A stretch of 64,000 nt of DNA from Haloarchaeobius iranensis (GCF_900103505.1 NZ_FNIA01000012.1:1-64000); one strand, 5' to 3'. Positions 42,981 through 51,417 are shown, numbered from the stretch's first letter. A program made the numbers and translations. Notes: a model not told the origin generated them from the sequence alone.

Positions 42981-43553
42981 TCACTCCGTCTCGTCGATTG
43001 CGAAGGTAAGTGTCCACTCGAACTCGGACTGGTTTTCCACTTCCTGATACTCGTTACTGAATGTGTACTCCCCAGCAGGCATACAACGGTCATCGTAGGG
43101 ACTTCCCCACAGTTCGTAGGTCTGTTCGATTGTCTGCCCGCTCTCTAACTCGTGTTCGTACAGGAGATCGGAGTTCCCCAGACGTGTATCAGACGATGGC
43201 TCCCAACAGCTTTTGGACTTCTTCTCTAATCCCGTGTCCGGATGAACCAGCATCCAGCCCCCGTTCTGACTCTCCTCTGTGCTGAATGGTGGGTTGGGGC
43301 CAGTGAAAACACTCGAATTGCCAGTTTCGGTGTTTCTCAACACCGTTCGAACCGACGCTGTGGACATTTCGTTGATAGTTGAGCTTACCATCGAAGCGGA
43401 AACCTCGATTCCGTCCGGAGGATCGGCTCTCGAATCGGTCAGTGCGATCATCCTCCGTTCGAGTGTCTGTTCTGGACTCCGAGCACTCGAAAGGCAACCG
43501 CTGACCGACGCTACCGCGACGGGGACCGTTTGGAGGACACGACGGCGGCGCAT
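42981..43553 (-). CDS. putative lipoprotein
   Basis: The 190-residue protein has the N-terminus MRRRRVLQTVPVAVASVSGC, with twin Arg (Tat-like) and the lipobox SVSGC, so it is probably exported and lipid-anchored. The mature part is beta-rich with two Cys ('KSCWEPSSDT', 'DDRCMPAGEYTFSNEY') and ends in an Ig-like strand 'EFEWTLTFAIDETE'. It is more AT-rich than the virion genes. It lies upstream of and in the same direction as the virion operon; it could be a lysogenic-conversion or superinfection-exclusion factor. Confidence 0.65.
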   Translation of the reverse strand: MRRRRVLQTVPVAVASVSGCLSSARSPEQTLERRMIALTDSRADPPDGIEVSASMVSSTINEMSTASVRTVLRNTETGNSSVFTGPNPPFSTEESQNGGWMLVHPDTGLEKKSKSCWEPSSDTRLGNSDLLYEHELESGQTIEQTYELWGSPYDDRCMPAGEYTFSNEYQEVENQSEFEWTLTFAIDETE

Positions 43554-43800
43554 ATTTCTAATAACACTTGGAATCGGTAAATGCGTTCTCCAAGCTAAAA
43601 TACCAATCTGACGGACATAGGTTGAGTAACCCCCGTCGAATTGACAGGGACTACTTTCACTGGGCAACAAAATTGCAAGACGACGGTGTCTTGGACCCTC
43701 CTTTGAATATTCAGCAATCTCAGCGTTCTCGATTCCAGTTTCACTTTCACCCCGCGCAAGGATTCGGACTTTTACATAAACTCCCCTCAGTGCCGACCGG

Positions 43801-44049
43801 ATGGGATTTCGAATCAATCTCGACGAAAAGTTGGATCGCTGGCGATGGACCTGCCCGAACGGACACCGGAACTGGGAGCCGACGAACAACCATTTCTGGT
43901 GTCAGGCGTGCGCCCGGGGAGATCAGGAAGCAGTCTTCCAGGAACTCCACGACAAGCGGACTGGTGAGAACTACCACCGCGACGAATTAGAGCTGGTCAC
44001 CGAGTGGGGACCGTACCACGACGTGTACGGTGAGGAGGGTGCGCCGTGA
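43801..44049 (+). CDS. small zinc-finger protein next to repressor
   Basis: The 82-residue protein contains 'WTCPNGHRNWEPTNNHFWCQAC': CPNGH and CQAC form a Cys-x3-His...Cys-x2-Cys zinc site. The rest is charged and helical ('QEAVFQELHDKR'). Its stop meets the stop of the convergent winged-helix gene with no gap. SNJ2 needs two small helper proteins encoded beside its integrase; this gene and its neighbour are candidates by position, which is inference. Confidence 0.62.
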   Translation: MGFRINLDEKLDRWRWTCPNGHRNWEPTNNHFWCQACARGDQEAVFQELHDKRTGENYHRDELELVTEWGPYHDVYGEEGAP

Positions 44050-44307
44050 CTACGCACCGTCTTCCAGTTCCTCGGCGTCGAGGTCGCCCGACAGGTAGTT
44101 TCGACCACGTTGCGAGAGCTGGTAGATTCCAGCTTCCTCGTCGTAGTACTCGACGAGGCCGTGGTCACGGAGTGCTAGCATATGCTCTCGAATCGTCTCC
44201 CTGCCCCAATCGAGATTCGCGGAGATTAGTCGAGGGGTTAGGACCAATTCGCGGTTCGCTGGCTCGTTCTGGAGCAACTCCAGAATATCCCGGTCAACTG
44301 GGGTCAT
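44050..44307 (-). CDS. winged-helix repressor candidate of the provirus
   Basis: The 85-residue protein starts at ATG 44307. 'VDRDILELLQNEPANRELVLTPRLISANLDWGRETIREHMLALRDHGLVEYYDEEAGIYQLSQRGRNYL' is a complete winged helix of the PhiH1-repressor/MarR-like type, with recognition helix around GRETIREHML. It is divergent from the integrase gene; paired 18-bp operators lie between them. Most likely it keeps the provirus silent or sets integrase expression. Confidence 0.75.
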   Translation of the reverse strand: MTPVDRDILELLQNEPANRELVLTPRLISANLDWGRETIREHMLALRDHGLVEYYDEEAGIYQLSQRGRNYLSGDLDAEELEDGA

Positions 44308-44683
44308 CCATGAAGCCAGCGGTGGGCGCATTGGCAAATACCCCGCATTCGAGCAGTTTCAGCGTTTTCATGCGCAGGGTGAAGAACACTGAACAGTATA
44401 TTGAACCCACTATACTGTGGGTAAAGACTAAGTCTCTGACCCACAGTGTGATGGGTGACGGGAGGTTCCACGCGGACCCGGTGCTCTCAGAGCACGGGTC
44501 TGAACGAAAGTTGCGGGCCCCGATGCTGCCACATCGGGCCCGCGTGGGCTCTCGTAGTTGGAGTACGAAAGCCATGTCAAGCCAAGACAGCGCGGGAGAT
44601 AAATCCCCGCACGGTAGCGACGAGTCGTATCTGAATCTCACTCTTTCCGGCCGGTCATGGTCATCTGCGGAGGGTTCGGCGTA
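44308..44683. promoter_or_regulatory. divergent control region with paired operators and hairpins
   Basis: Two related 18-bp sites occur: 44405-44422 (ACCCAC-6-GTGGGT, perfect) and 44439-44456 (ACCCA-8-TGGGT), start to start 34 bases. The first contains TATAC and lies in AT-rich sequence (CAGTATATTGAAC at 44394-44406) suited to promoters. Closer to the integrase are two strong hairpins: 44476-44499 (ACCCG and GTGCT arms, one bulge) and 44513-44543 (12-bp GC-rich arms). They may attenuate or terminate transcription, or form a structured RNA. No gene is seen inside. Confidence 0.6.
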
Positions 44684-45754
44684 ATGGGTCGACTGGACCC
44701 AATCGAGCCGGACGTGGCGATGCAGATGTATATGAGCACCCGCGAGGACGAGCTACGGGACAAGACGCTCACCTCGCAACGGTACCGACTGCTCGCGTTC
44801 ACCCGCTGGTGCCGCGCCGAGGAGATCGAGAACCTGAACGTGCTCGACGGCCGGACCCTCCACTCGTTCCGGGCGAGTCGACGGCAGGGATTCGAGGACT
44901 ACGACGAGAAGTACCTGGACGGGTACGACCCCCTCGAACCCCAGACCCTCCACAACCACCTGTCGACCCTCCGGGTGTTCCTCCGGTTCTGCGCGCAGAT
45001 TGACGCGGTGCCCGAGGAGCTGCCGTCGAAGATCCTGCTCCCGCGCGTCACCGAGAACCAGCAGGTGAGCGAGACGACGCTGGACCCGGACCGCGCCGAG
45101 GAGATTCTGGGATACCTGGACCGATACCACTACGCGACGCGGAAGCACCTCACGGTGTTGCTACTGTGGCACCTTGGCTGTCGGGTCGGTGGGCTCCGCG
45201 CTATCGACCTGGACGATCTCGACCTGGAAGGTTCGCACCCGAAGGTCGACGGTCCGGCCATCCACATCGTCCACCGACCGGAGCAGGGAACTCCGCTGAA
45301 GAACGGCGAGAAGGGTACGCGCTGGAACGCCATCAGCCCCTACGTCGCCCAGACCATCGAGGACTACATCAGCGGCCCCCGGAAGGACGTGCGCGATGAC
45401 CATGACCGCGAGCCGCTGCTGACCACGTCGCACGGCCGTCCCCAGACGGGAACGTTCCGCAACACCGCCTACGCTGCCTCCCGGCCGTGCTGCTACGGTG
45501 AGGGCTGTCCACACGACGAGGACCCGGACACCTGCGAGGCGATGGACTACAACTTCGCGTCGAAGTGCCCGTCGTCGCGGTCGCCCCACGACTTCCGGAG
45601 TGGGTCGCTCACGCGGCACCTGCTCGAAGGGACGCCGAAGGACGTGACCCAAGATCGGATGAACGTCTCGGAGAAGGTTCTAGACCGACACTACGACCGG
45701 CGAACTGCTCGCGAGAAGATGGAGCAGCGACGGAGGTACCTGCCGGAATCATGA
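44684..45754 (+). CDS. int: SNJ2-type tyrosine integrase of the provirus
   Basis: The protein has 356 residues from ATG 44684. The N-terminal core-binding domain spans 20-120. The catalytic domain has Arg167 (LGCRVGGLRAIDL), Lys near 206-210, His302 and Arg305 (SPHDFRSGSLTRHL), His336 and the nucleophile Tyr337 (LDRHYDRR). An insert with four Cys (RPCCYGEGCPHDEDPDTC...CPSS) near 267-298 suggests a zinc-binding loop, a feature of halobacterial integrases. It ends about 175 bases before attR, as expected for the enzyme acting on this tRNA-Val site. Confidence 0.9.
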   Translation: MGRLDPIEPDVAMQMYMSTREDELRDKTLTSQRYRLLAFTRWCRAEEIENLNVLDGRTLHSFRASRRQGFEDYDEKYLDGYDPLEPQTLHNHLSTLRVFLRFCAQIDAVPEELPSKILLPRVTENQQVSETTLDPDRAEEILGYLDRYHYATRKHLTVLLLWHLGCRVGGLRAIDLDDLDLEGSHPKVDGPAIHIVHRPEQGTPLKNGEKGTRWNAISPYVAQTIEDYISGPRKDVRDDHDREPLLTTSHGRPQTGTFRNTAYAASRPCCYGEGCPHDEDPDTCEAMDYNFASKCPSSRSPHDFRSGSLTRHLLEGTPKDVTQDRMNVSEKVLDRHYDRRTAREKMEQRRRYLPES

Positions 45755-45928
45755 CCCGAAAATCGCAGTACGAGATGGGTAGCAGGTGCCGCAATAACCC
45801 GTACGTAGAATCCTGCCCCAACCCATTTTCCTGCCGACATCGACGAGGAGAGTAGCGACGAGTCCGTCGGCAGGAGATGGGGTCGGCTGATTTGAACCAG
45901 GGAGCGGAACGAAGTGGAGCGACCGTGG
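45755..45928. repeat. right arm of the provirus with extra att-like cores
   Basis: Between the integrase and attR lies a second copy of the 13-bp tRNA-Val core CTGCCCCAACCCA at 45813-45825, besides those at 31443-31455 and 45937-45949. At 45902-45931 lies the 30-bp module that is identical (opposite strand) at 2202-2231 beside tRNA-Glu. Before it, the sequence TGATTTGAACCAG at 45890-45902 resembles an inverted T-arm. These repeats look like recombinase binding or decoy sites. Confidence 0.55.
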
Positions 45929-46100
45929 TTCAATATCTGCCCCAACCCAGTGAGTTTCTCACCGTTTCTGAAGGAAGAGCGGACGCGCCGTAGCGAACGC
46001 TCTCGCGCTCGAAATCGGCGGAATCGGGGTTGGCAATTCGGGCGGTCGAAATCCTATCTCAGTAAGTCACTTACCGCGGCCCCTCGCAATCGGGCGGTTC
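45929..46100. repeat. attR with extended repeat outside the provirus
   Basis: 45929-45949 repeats the 3' end of tRNA-Val with one additional base. The similarity to 31434-31606 continues for a further 150 bases beyond it, including the identical 32-base block at 45956-45987 and CGCGGCCCCTCGCA at 46075-46088. This outside part may be the left arm of an older, related element. The rest up to 46200 shows no gene. Confidence 0.8.
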
Positions 46101-46200
46101 ACGGACTCAGGGGGTGAGTGGGGTGGCACCCGGACGTCAGCTCGATGTCGCGATGTGGACGACCCCCGGAGGTGACCGTCGGGAAGACGCCAGCGACGGT

Positions 46201-46848
46201 TCAGAGCCGCCGTTCGACCTCGGAGAGCACGGTCGGCGGGAGGTCGAGTCGGGCGAGGAAGGCGCGGCGCTGGCGCTCGTCGCCGTGACCGGCGACGAAC
46301 CCGTTCAGTCGCGTCGCGACCGTCGAGTCGACGAAGGTGTCGCCGAGGCGGTCGACGAGTTCGTCCCCGAGAACCGGCGTCGACCGGAGTTCGTACTTCT
46401 GGTGGTAGTCCTCGGCCGGGGTGACGGCGTCGAGTGGTTCGATGGCCGTCTCGTTCGCGCGGTGGGTCCGGGCGACGATGCGGTCGCGGACCCGCTCAGC
46501 GGCCGCCAGCTGCTCGTCGTCGGAGGCCAGCACGACGCTGCGGTACTGGCGCTTGCCCGTCGCGGCGGGGGCGTGACAGTCCCAGAACGTCTCCAGCAGC
46601 GCCTCGTAGGACAGCTCGTCGGGGTCGTACTCGACCTGGACGACCTCGGTGTGGTCGCCCAGCGAGTGGTACGTCGGGTTCGGGGTCGTCCCACCGGCGT
46701 ATCCGACGCGGGTTCGGACGACGCCCGGGAGCGCGCCGAAGCGGGCTTCTGGTCCCCAGAAGCAGCCCGCGCCGAACGTCGCGGTCGCGGTCTCGCTCGG
46801 CGGCAGGGCGGCCGCGTCGATGCTCGCCGGGTCGGTTGCCTGGTCCAT
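46201..46848 (-). CDS. msrA: peptide methionine sulfoxide reductase MsrA
   Basis: MsrA reduces methionine-S-sulfoxide in proteins. The 215-residue protein has the catalytic Cys29 in 'GAGCFWGPEARFGALPGV', then 'TRVGYAGGTTPNPTYHSLGDHTEVVQVEYDP' and 'YRSVVLASDDEQ', all standard. ATG at 46848 is chosen; an upstream ATG at 46995 would add an atypical Arg/Pro-rich segment. Divergent from a P450 gene. First core gene after the provirus. Confidence 0.94.
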   Translation of the reverse strand: MDQATDPASIDAAALPPSETATATFGAGCFWGPEARFGALPGVVRTRVGYAGGTTPNPTYHSLGDHTEVVQVEYDPDELSYEALLETFWDCHAPAATGKRQYRSVVLASDDEQLAAAERVRDRIVARTHRANETAIEPLDAVTPAEDYHQKYELRSTPVLGDELVDRLGDTFVDSTVATRLNGFVAGHGDERQRRAFLARLDLPPTVLSEVERRL

Positions 46849-47005
46849 ACGCGGAGGAGGGGCTCGACGGGGTTGGGTCCGTCGACACGGGGTCGCACAG
46901 AGCGCCGCGTCCGTCTCGCCGCGGGGTGGACGTTCGACGAGCGGCCCGGTCCGGGCGGGTTCGTCGGGGCGAACGGTCATGTCACTCCGGACCATAGCGG
47001 GGGTG

Positions 47006-48353
47006 ATGTCGAAGACGCCACCCGGGCCGAAGGGGCAACCGGTGTTCGGGAGCAGCAGACGCTACGCGCGGGACCCGTTCGCGTTCCTGACGGCGCTCGA
47101 AGGGTCGTACGGAAACATCGCACAGTTCGACATGGGGCCGCTGAACACGTACATGATCGCGGACCCGGCCACCATCGAGCGGATACTCGTCTCCGAGGCG
47201 GACGCGTTCCGGAAGCCGACGTTCCAGGACGACCCGCTCGGGGACCTGCTGGGCGAGGGGCTCCTGCTCAGCGAGGGGGGAGACCTGGGAGAAACAGCGG
47301 GAGCTCGCGACGCCGGCGTTCAACATGTCGCGGCTCTCCGGGCTGTCCGACCGTATCGTCGACCACGCCGAGTCGCTGGTGGCCGACTGGTCGGACGGCG
47401 ACGTGGTCGATATCGAGGACCAGATGACGCAGGTGACCATCGACGTCATCTGCGACCTGATGATGGGCGGCGAGCTCTCGGCGGCCCAGCGCCGGACCGT
47501 CCAGGACCAGCTCGAACCGATCGGTCGTCGGTTCGAACCGGACCCGGTGCGAAGCGCGGTGCCGGACTGGGTGCCGTTGCCGGGTGACGAGGAGTACCGG
47601 TCCGCAGTCGAGGAGCTGGACGGCCTCATCGGGGAGATCGTCGCCCGCCGGCGCACGGAGCTGGCGGCCGGCACGGACGGGGAGTCGATGGACTTCCTCT
47701 CCATCCTGCTGCGGGCACAGGAGCGGGGCGAGCAGTCGGAGCAGCAGCTCAGGGACGAGATGATGACGATGCTGCTGGCGGGGCACGACACCACGGCGCT
47801 GACGCTCACCTTCACCTGGCACCTGCTCTCCGAGCATCCCGAGGCGGAGCGGCGGGTCCACGCGGAGCTCGACGAACTCCTCGACGGCGACCGGTCGTGG
47901 ATGGAGGTGGTCCGCGGGATGGAGTACACCGAGTGGGTCATCAACGAGGCGATGCGGCTCTACCCGCCGGTGTACGTGATGTTCCGGACGCCGACTCGCC
48001 CGTTCGAGGCCAACGGCTACACGGTTCCGGAGGGGGCGACGCTCATGCTCCCGCAGTACGCCGTCCATCGGTCGGAGCGGTTCTGGGACGACCCGGACGA
48101 GTTCGACCCGGAGCGCTGGCGACCCGAGCGCGCGGCCGAGCGGCCCCGGTTCGCGTACTTCCCGTTCGGCGGCGGCCCCCGGCACTGTATCGGCAGGCAG
48201 CTCGCGCTGCTGGAGGCGCGGCTCATCGTCGCGACGGTCGGCAGCGAGTTCCGCCTGATGTCCGCCGAGGACGGGCCACTGGAGCTGCTGCCGACGCTGA
48301 CGGCACATCCGGTCGACGGACTCGAGATGCAGGTCGAACGTCGAGAGGACTGA
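47006..48353 (+). pseudogene. cytochrome P450 with frameshift in a G run
   Basis: The start MSKTPPGPKGQPVFGSSRRY and 'GNIAQFDMGPLNTYMIAD' are normal P450 N-terminal sequence. At the six-G run 47275-47280 the frame is lost; removing one G restores 'LLLSEGETWEKQRELATPAF' and continues to the end. Downstream the I-helix (LLAGHDTTALT), ExxR (EAMRLYPP), and heme loop FPFGGGPRHCIGRQ are intact, so all else is functional-looking. Either a real +1 mutation or a sequencing error in the homopolymer. If expressed intact it would be a 448-residue heme monooxygenase. Confidence 0.82.
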
Positions 48354-48412
48354 CGCCAGGCCACAGCGACGCAGTCACGCAGGGTACCGTCGTCACGCGG
48401 CCGGGCCGCCAG

Positions 48413-49000
48413 TCACCACCGTGTCCGCCCGGGGGCGCGGTTGACCTGCTGGTAGGCCTCCCTGACGGCGTCGAAGTCGTCGAGCGTGCGCCGGAGCTCG
48501 GCCTCCAGCTGCTCGAGTTCGTCGCGGAGCGCCCGCAGTTCGGCGGTGGCGTCGAGGACGCCGGGACCGTGTTCGAGCTCGAGGAGCGTGCGTTTGGTGG
48601 CGAGCTGGAGGTACCGGCGGAGCTCGTCGCCGTGCTCGCGAGCCGTCAGCTGTTGCTCGATGACGGCGACGAGCTCGTCGGCCTGGATGGGTTTGCAGAC
48701 GTAGTCGTCGAACGAGAGGTCGAGGATGTCGAAGTCCGGGTCGACCGCGGTGACGACGACCACGGCGGGGTCCTCGTCGCGGCGGTCGAGCCGGTCCATG
48801 ACCCCGTCGCCGGAGCAGCCGGGCATCCGTCTGTCCAGCAGGACGACGTCGACGCCGTCGAGCTCGGCGAGGGCCGACTCGCCGTCGTAGACGGTCCGGA
48901 CGTCGTACTCGCTCCGGAGCCAGAGTGTGTACATGTCGGCCAGCTTCTCCTCGTCGTCGACGACGAGGACTGTCGGCTGCTCGGTGTCGTCCCCGGGCAT
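48413..49000 (-). CDS. HalX-domain response regulator
   Basis: The protein has 195 residues from ATG 49000. A receiver domain at about 10-120 has the acidic pair (VVDDEEK), phospho-acceptor Asp56 (VVLLDRRMPG), Thr in 'VVVVTAV' and Lys in 'YVCKPI'. The C-terminal HalX domain (about 135-192) is the helical pair with 'ATKRTLLELEHG', 'LRALRDELEQLEAELRRTL'. HalX regulators are haloarchaeal; no histidine kinase gene lies adjacent, so its partner is elsewhere. Confidence 0.92.
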   Translation of the reverse strand: MPGDDTEQPTVLVVDDEEKLADMYTLWLRSEYDVRTVYDGESALAELDGVDVVLLDRRMPGCSGDGVMDRLDRRDEDPAVVVVTAVDPDFDILDLSFDDYVCKPIQADELVAVIEQQLTAREHGDELRRYLQLATKRTLLELEHGPGVLDATAELRALRDELEQLEAELRRTLDDFDAVREAYQQVNRAPGRTRW

Positions 49001-49161
49001 CACTGCCCAGTACGAAGATTGCGACCGTGTTATAAGTTACTGCAGTCGTGGCCGGAAAAACGCGGTGTCGCCGTCTCCACATCCGACGTGGTCGGTGGCG
49101 CGGCCGGCGTGCAGCGGTCTCGTGACGGTGCAGTGCCTTGTGTCGTGCTACCGTGCCGAGT

Positions 49162-49464
49162 TCACGCGAGCGACGCGTTCGTGTCGGTCGCGTCGTCGTC
49201 GATTGCGTCGACGGGCGTCTCGATGTGGGCGATGTCCTCGACGGGCTCCGCGTCGGAGTCGGCGGTCGTCGACACTGTGGACTGCTTCGCGGCTTTCAGT
49301 TCGTGCTCTACCTCTTCGCGACCCTTCTGGAACTCCCCCATCGCCTCACCGCTGGATCGTGCTAGCTTCGGCAGTTTGTCGGCGCCGAAGAGCAGGATGA
49401 CCAGCAGGAAGATAAGGACGATCTCCGGGCCGCCGATTCCCCCGATGAACAGCGGTATCATCAT
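49162..49464 (-). CDS. tatA: Sec-independent translocase TatA
   Basis: The 100-residue protein starts MMIPLFIGGIGGPE, with the single N-terminal membrane helix IVLIFLLVILLFGADKLPKL and amphipathic helix ARSSGEAMGEFQKGREEVEHELKAAK typical of TatA; Phe-Gly and KLPxLARS are conserved. A long acidic tail fits haloarchaea. TatA forms the pore of the twin-arginine pathway, which carries much of haloarchaeal protein export, including proteins with RR signals in this window. Confidence 0.92.
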   Translation of the reverse strand: MMIPLFIGGIGGPEIVLIFLLVILLFGADKLPKLARSSGEAMGEFQKGREEVEHELKAAKQSTVSTTADSDAEPVEDIAHIETPVDAIDDDATDTNASLA

Positions 49465-49534
49465 AGCTCTAACCGAAGACTGATAGGACGTATGAGTAGA
49501 TAAACATATCGAGGGTGATACTTGTGCCGCCGGG

Positions 49535-50620
49535 ATGCACAGCTTTACGTCGGAAACGGCGCAACCGAGCGACGACGCGATGGAGACGGAACACGCCTGC
49601 ACCGTCGGCGACGCCCGCGACATGACGACGCTCGCGAGTGACTCCGTCGACCTGGTCGTCACGTCGCCGCCGTACCCGATGATAGAGATGTGGGACGAGA
49701 CGTTCGCGTCGCTGAATCCGGCCATCGGCGACGCACTCGACGCCGGCGACGGCGAGCGGGCCTTCTCGCTGATGCACGACGAGCTGGCGGCGGTGTGGAC
49801 GGAGCTCTCGCGGGTGGTCCGCCCCGGAGGCATCGTCTGTTGCAACGTCGGGGACGCGACGCGCACGCTCGACGGTAGCTTCTCCCAGTATCCGAACCAC
49901 GCCCGCGTGACCGCCGACATGCGCGAGCTCGGGTTCCGGCCGCTGCCCGACGTGCTCTGGCGGAAACCGACGAACAAGGCGAACAAGTTCATGGGCTCGG
50001 GGATGCTCCCGACCAACGCCTACGTCACCCTCGAACACGAGTACGTGCTGGTGTTCCGCAAGGGCACGGAGACCCGGCCGTTCGAACCCGGGGCCGACCG
50101 ACGGTACGAGAGCGCCTACTTCTGGGAGGAGCGCAACGACTGGTTCTCCGACGTCTGGACCGACCTCACGGGCACGATGCAGGACCGACACGTCGACGAC
50201 GCCGTCCGGAGCCGTTCGGCGGCGTTCCCGTTCGCCCTCCCGTACCGCCTCGTGAACATGTACTCCGTCTACGGCGACACGGTGCTCGACCCGTTCTGGG
50301 GCACCGGGACGACCACGCTGGCGGCGATGCTCGCGGGCCGGGACTCCCGCGGCTACGAGCTCGACGCCGGCTTCGCGGCCGCGTTCGACGACCGGCTGGA
50401 CGACCTGCCGGCGCGCTCCCGCGCACTGGTCGACGAGCGCCTCGACCGGCACCGTGCCTTCGTCGAGCGCTGTCGAGCGGAGGGTGACACGCTCGGGTAC
50501 GAGGCCGAACACTACGACTTCCCCGTGCGGACGAAACAGGAACGGCGCATCCGCCTCTACGACGTGACCGACGTCGAGGGGACCGCGGAGGGCTACCGCG
50601 TCGCGTACGACCCTCGGTGA
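49535..50620 (+). CDS. orphan DNA methyltransferase (N4-cytosine/N6-adenine type)
   Basis: The protein has 361 residues. The catalytic motif IV TSPPYP lies at about 43-48, followed by the AdoMet motif I in the C-terminal half, 'DPFWGTGTTTLAAMLAGRDSRGYELD' (about 252-277), the beta-class order. 'LRPGGIVCCNVGDA' like strand and 'VLWRKPTNKANKFMGSG' are typical of N4-cytosine enzymes. No restriction partner is adjacent. Many haloarchaea carry one conserved orphan N4-C methyltransferase acting on CTAG; this gene resembles that group, but specificity cannot be proven here. ATG at 49580 is a possible alternative start. Confidence 0.85.
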   Translation: MHSFTSETAQPSDDAMETEHACTVGDARDMTTLASDSVDLVVTSPPYPMIEMWDETFASLNPAIGDALDAGDGERAFSLMHDELAAVWTELSRVVRPGGIVCCNVGDATRTLDGSFSQYPNHARVTADMRELGFRPLPDVLWRKPTNKANKFMGSGMLPTNAYVTLEHEYVLVFRKGTETRPFEPGADRRYESAYFWEERNDWFSDVWTDLTGTMQDRHVDDAVRSRSAAFPFALPYRLVNMYSVYGDTVLDPFWGTGTTTLAAMLAGRDSRGYELDAGFAAAFDDRLDDLPARSRALVDERLDRHRAFVERCRAEGDTLGYEAEHYDFPVRTKQERRIRLYDVTDVEGTAEGYRVAYDPR

Positions 50621-50639
50621 GTCACGGCCTCCGTGCCTG

Positions 50640-51365
50640 TCAGACGAGCGTCGCGAGCACGAGTAGTCCGAGCGGGATGCCGGTGACGACCGCCGCCGCG
50701 CCACGAGAGATGTCGGCCTCGACGGCGAGGCCCGCCGAGAGGATGGACAGCTGCCAGGCCGCGGTCAGCAGCGACGCCAGGGCGACGAGCGGCTCGACGG
50801 GAGCGATGGCGGCCCTGACGGCGGCCGGTGCGGACTCGAGGTTCGTGATCGTCACGTCCGCGAGCGCGAACTGGAGGATCGCCAGTCCGGCGACGAGCCT
50901 GGCGAACTCCGGGACGGCCGCCCAGCCGGCGACCGAGAACGAGCCGGGGAGACTGGTGTCGCCACCGACGAGCAGGCCACCGAGGTACACCGTGAGGCCA
51001 CCGGCGAGCCAGAGCAGGAACGGCGCGAGGACGACCGTCCCGACGAACTCGTTGGCTGCCTCGCGTACGATGGCGCCCGCGTCGCGTTCGATCTCCGCGG
51101 GCTCGTCGCACCCCTCGGTGACGGGCGAGTCGTTCTCGAAGGCGCCGCAGATTCCCTGTGGCGGTCGGTCCGGATTGTCGACCATCACGGTGCCCTGGAC
51201 GGCACCGGCCAGCATGCCGGACATGACGGTGACGCCGACGGCGAGTGCGATAGCGAGGCCGACGACCGCGAGCGCGGCGACGGGGAGTGTCGAGGCGGTC
51301 CCGTGCTCCTCGAAGAAGGCCCGCGGTTCGACCAGGAACTGACGGATGGGGTGGAGGGCGGCCAT
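50640..51365 (-). CDS. Yip1-family membrane protein
   Basis: The 241-residue protein has about five membrane helices ('TLPVAALAVVGLAIALAVGVTVM', 'VGTVVLAPFLLWLAGGLTVYLGGLL', 'VPEFARLVAGLAILQFAL', and two near the C-terminus) after a short N-terminal 'IRQFLVEPRAFFEE'. This N-terminus (x-x-P-xx-FF) and helix pattern match Yip1-domain proteins. An extracellular acidic loop contains two Cys. Function is unknown. Together with the next gene upstream it forms a pair of related membrane proteins. Confidence 0.78.
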   Translation of the reverse strand: MAALHPIRQFLVEPRAFFEEHGTASTLPVAALAVVGLAIALAVGVTVMSGMLAGAVQGTVMVDNPDRPPQGICGAFENDSPVTEGCDEPAEIERDAGAIVREAANEFVGTVVLAPFLLWLAGGLTVYLGGLLVGGDTSLPGSFSVAGWAAVPEFARLVAGLAILQFALADVTITNLESAPAAVRAAIAPVEPLVALASLLTAAWQLSILSAGLAVEADISRGAAAVVTGIPLGLLVLATLV

Positions 51366-51417
51366 CACCGGGTCGTTCGGAGACGACCCCTGAAAACCTT
51401 CTCTTCTCCCGAACAGG

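Larger units (their letters stand above)
31434..45949. mobile_element. pleolipovirus-like provirus integrated at tRNA-Val
   Basis: About 14.5 kb lies between the 3' end of tRNA-Val and its near-copy at 45929-45949. It contains a rightward replication-type operon, an AT-rich cargo block, and a leftward virion operon. The order of that operon (VP3-like 4-TM protein, spike VP4-like protein, two membrane proteins, VP8-like P-loop ATPase) is that of pleolipoviruses. A winged-helix repressor with paired operators and a tyrosine integrase complete it. Gene content is closest to betapleolipoviruses, of which SNJ2 is a known temperate member. All core genes look intact, so the provirus may be inducible. 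Confidence 0.88.
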
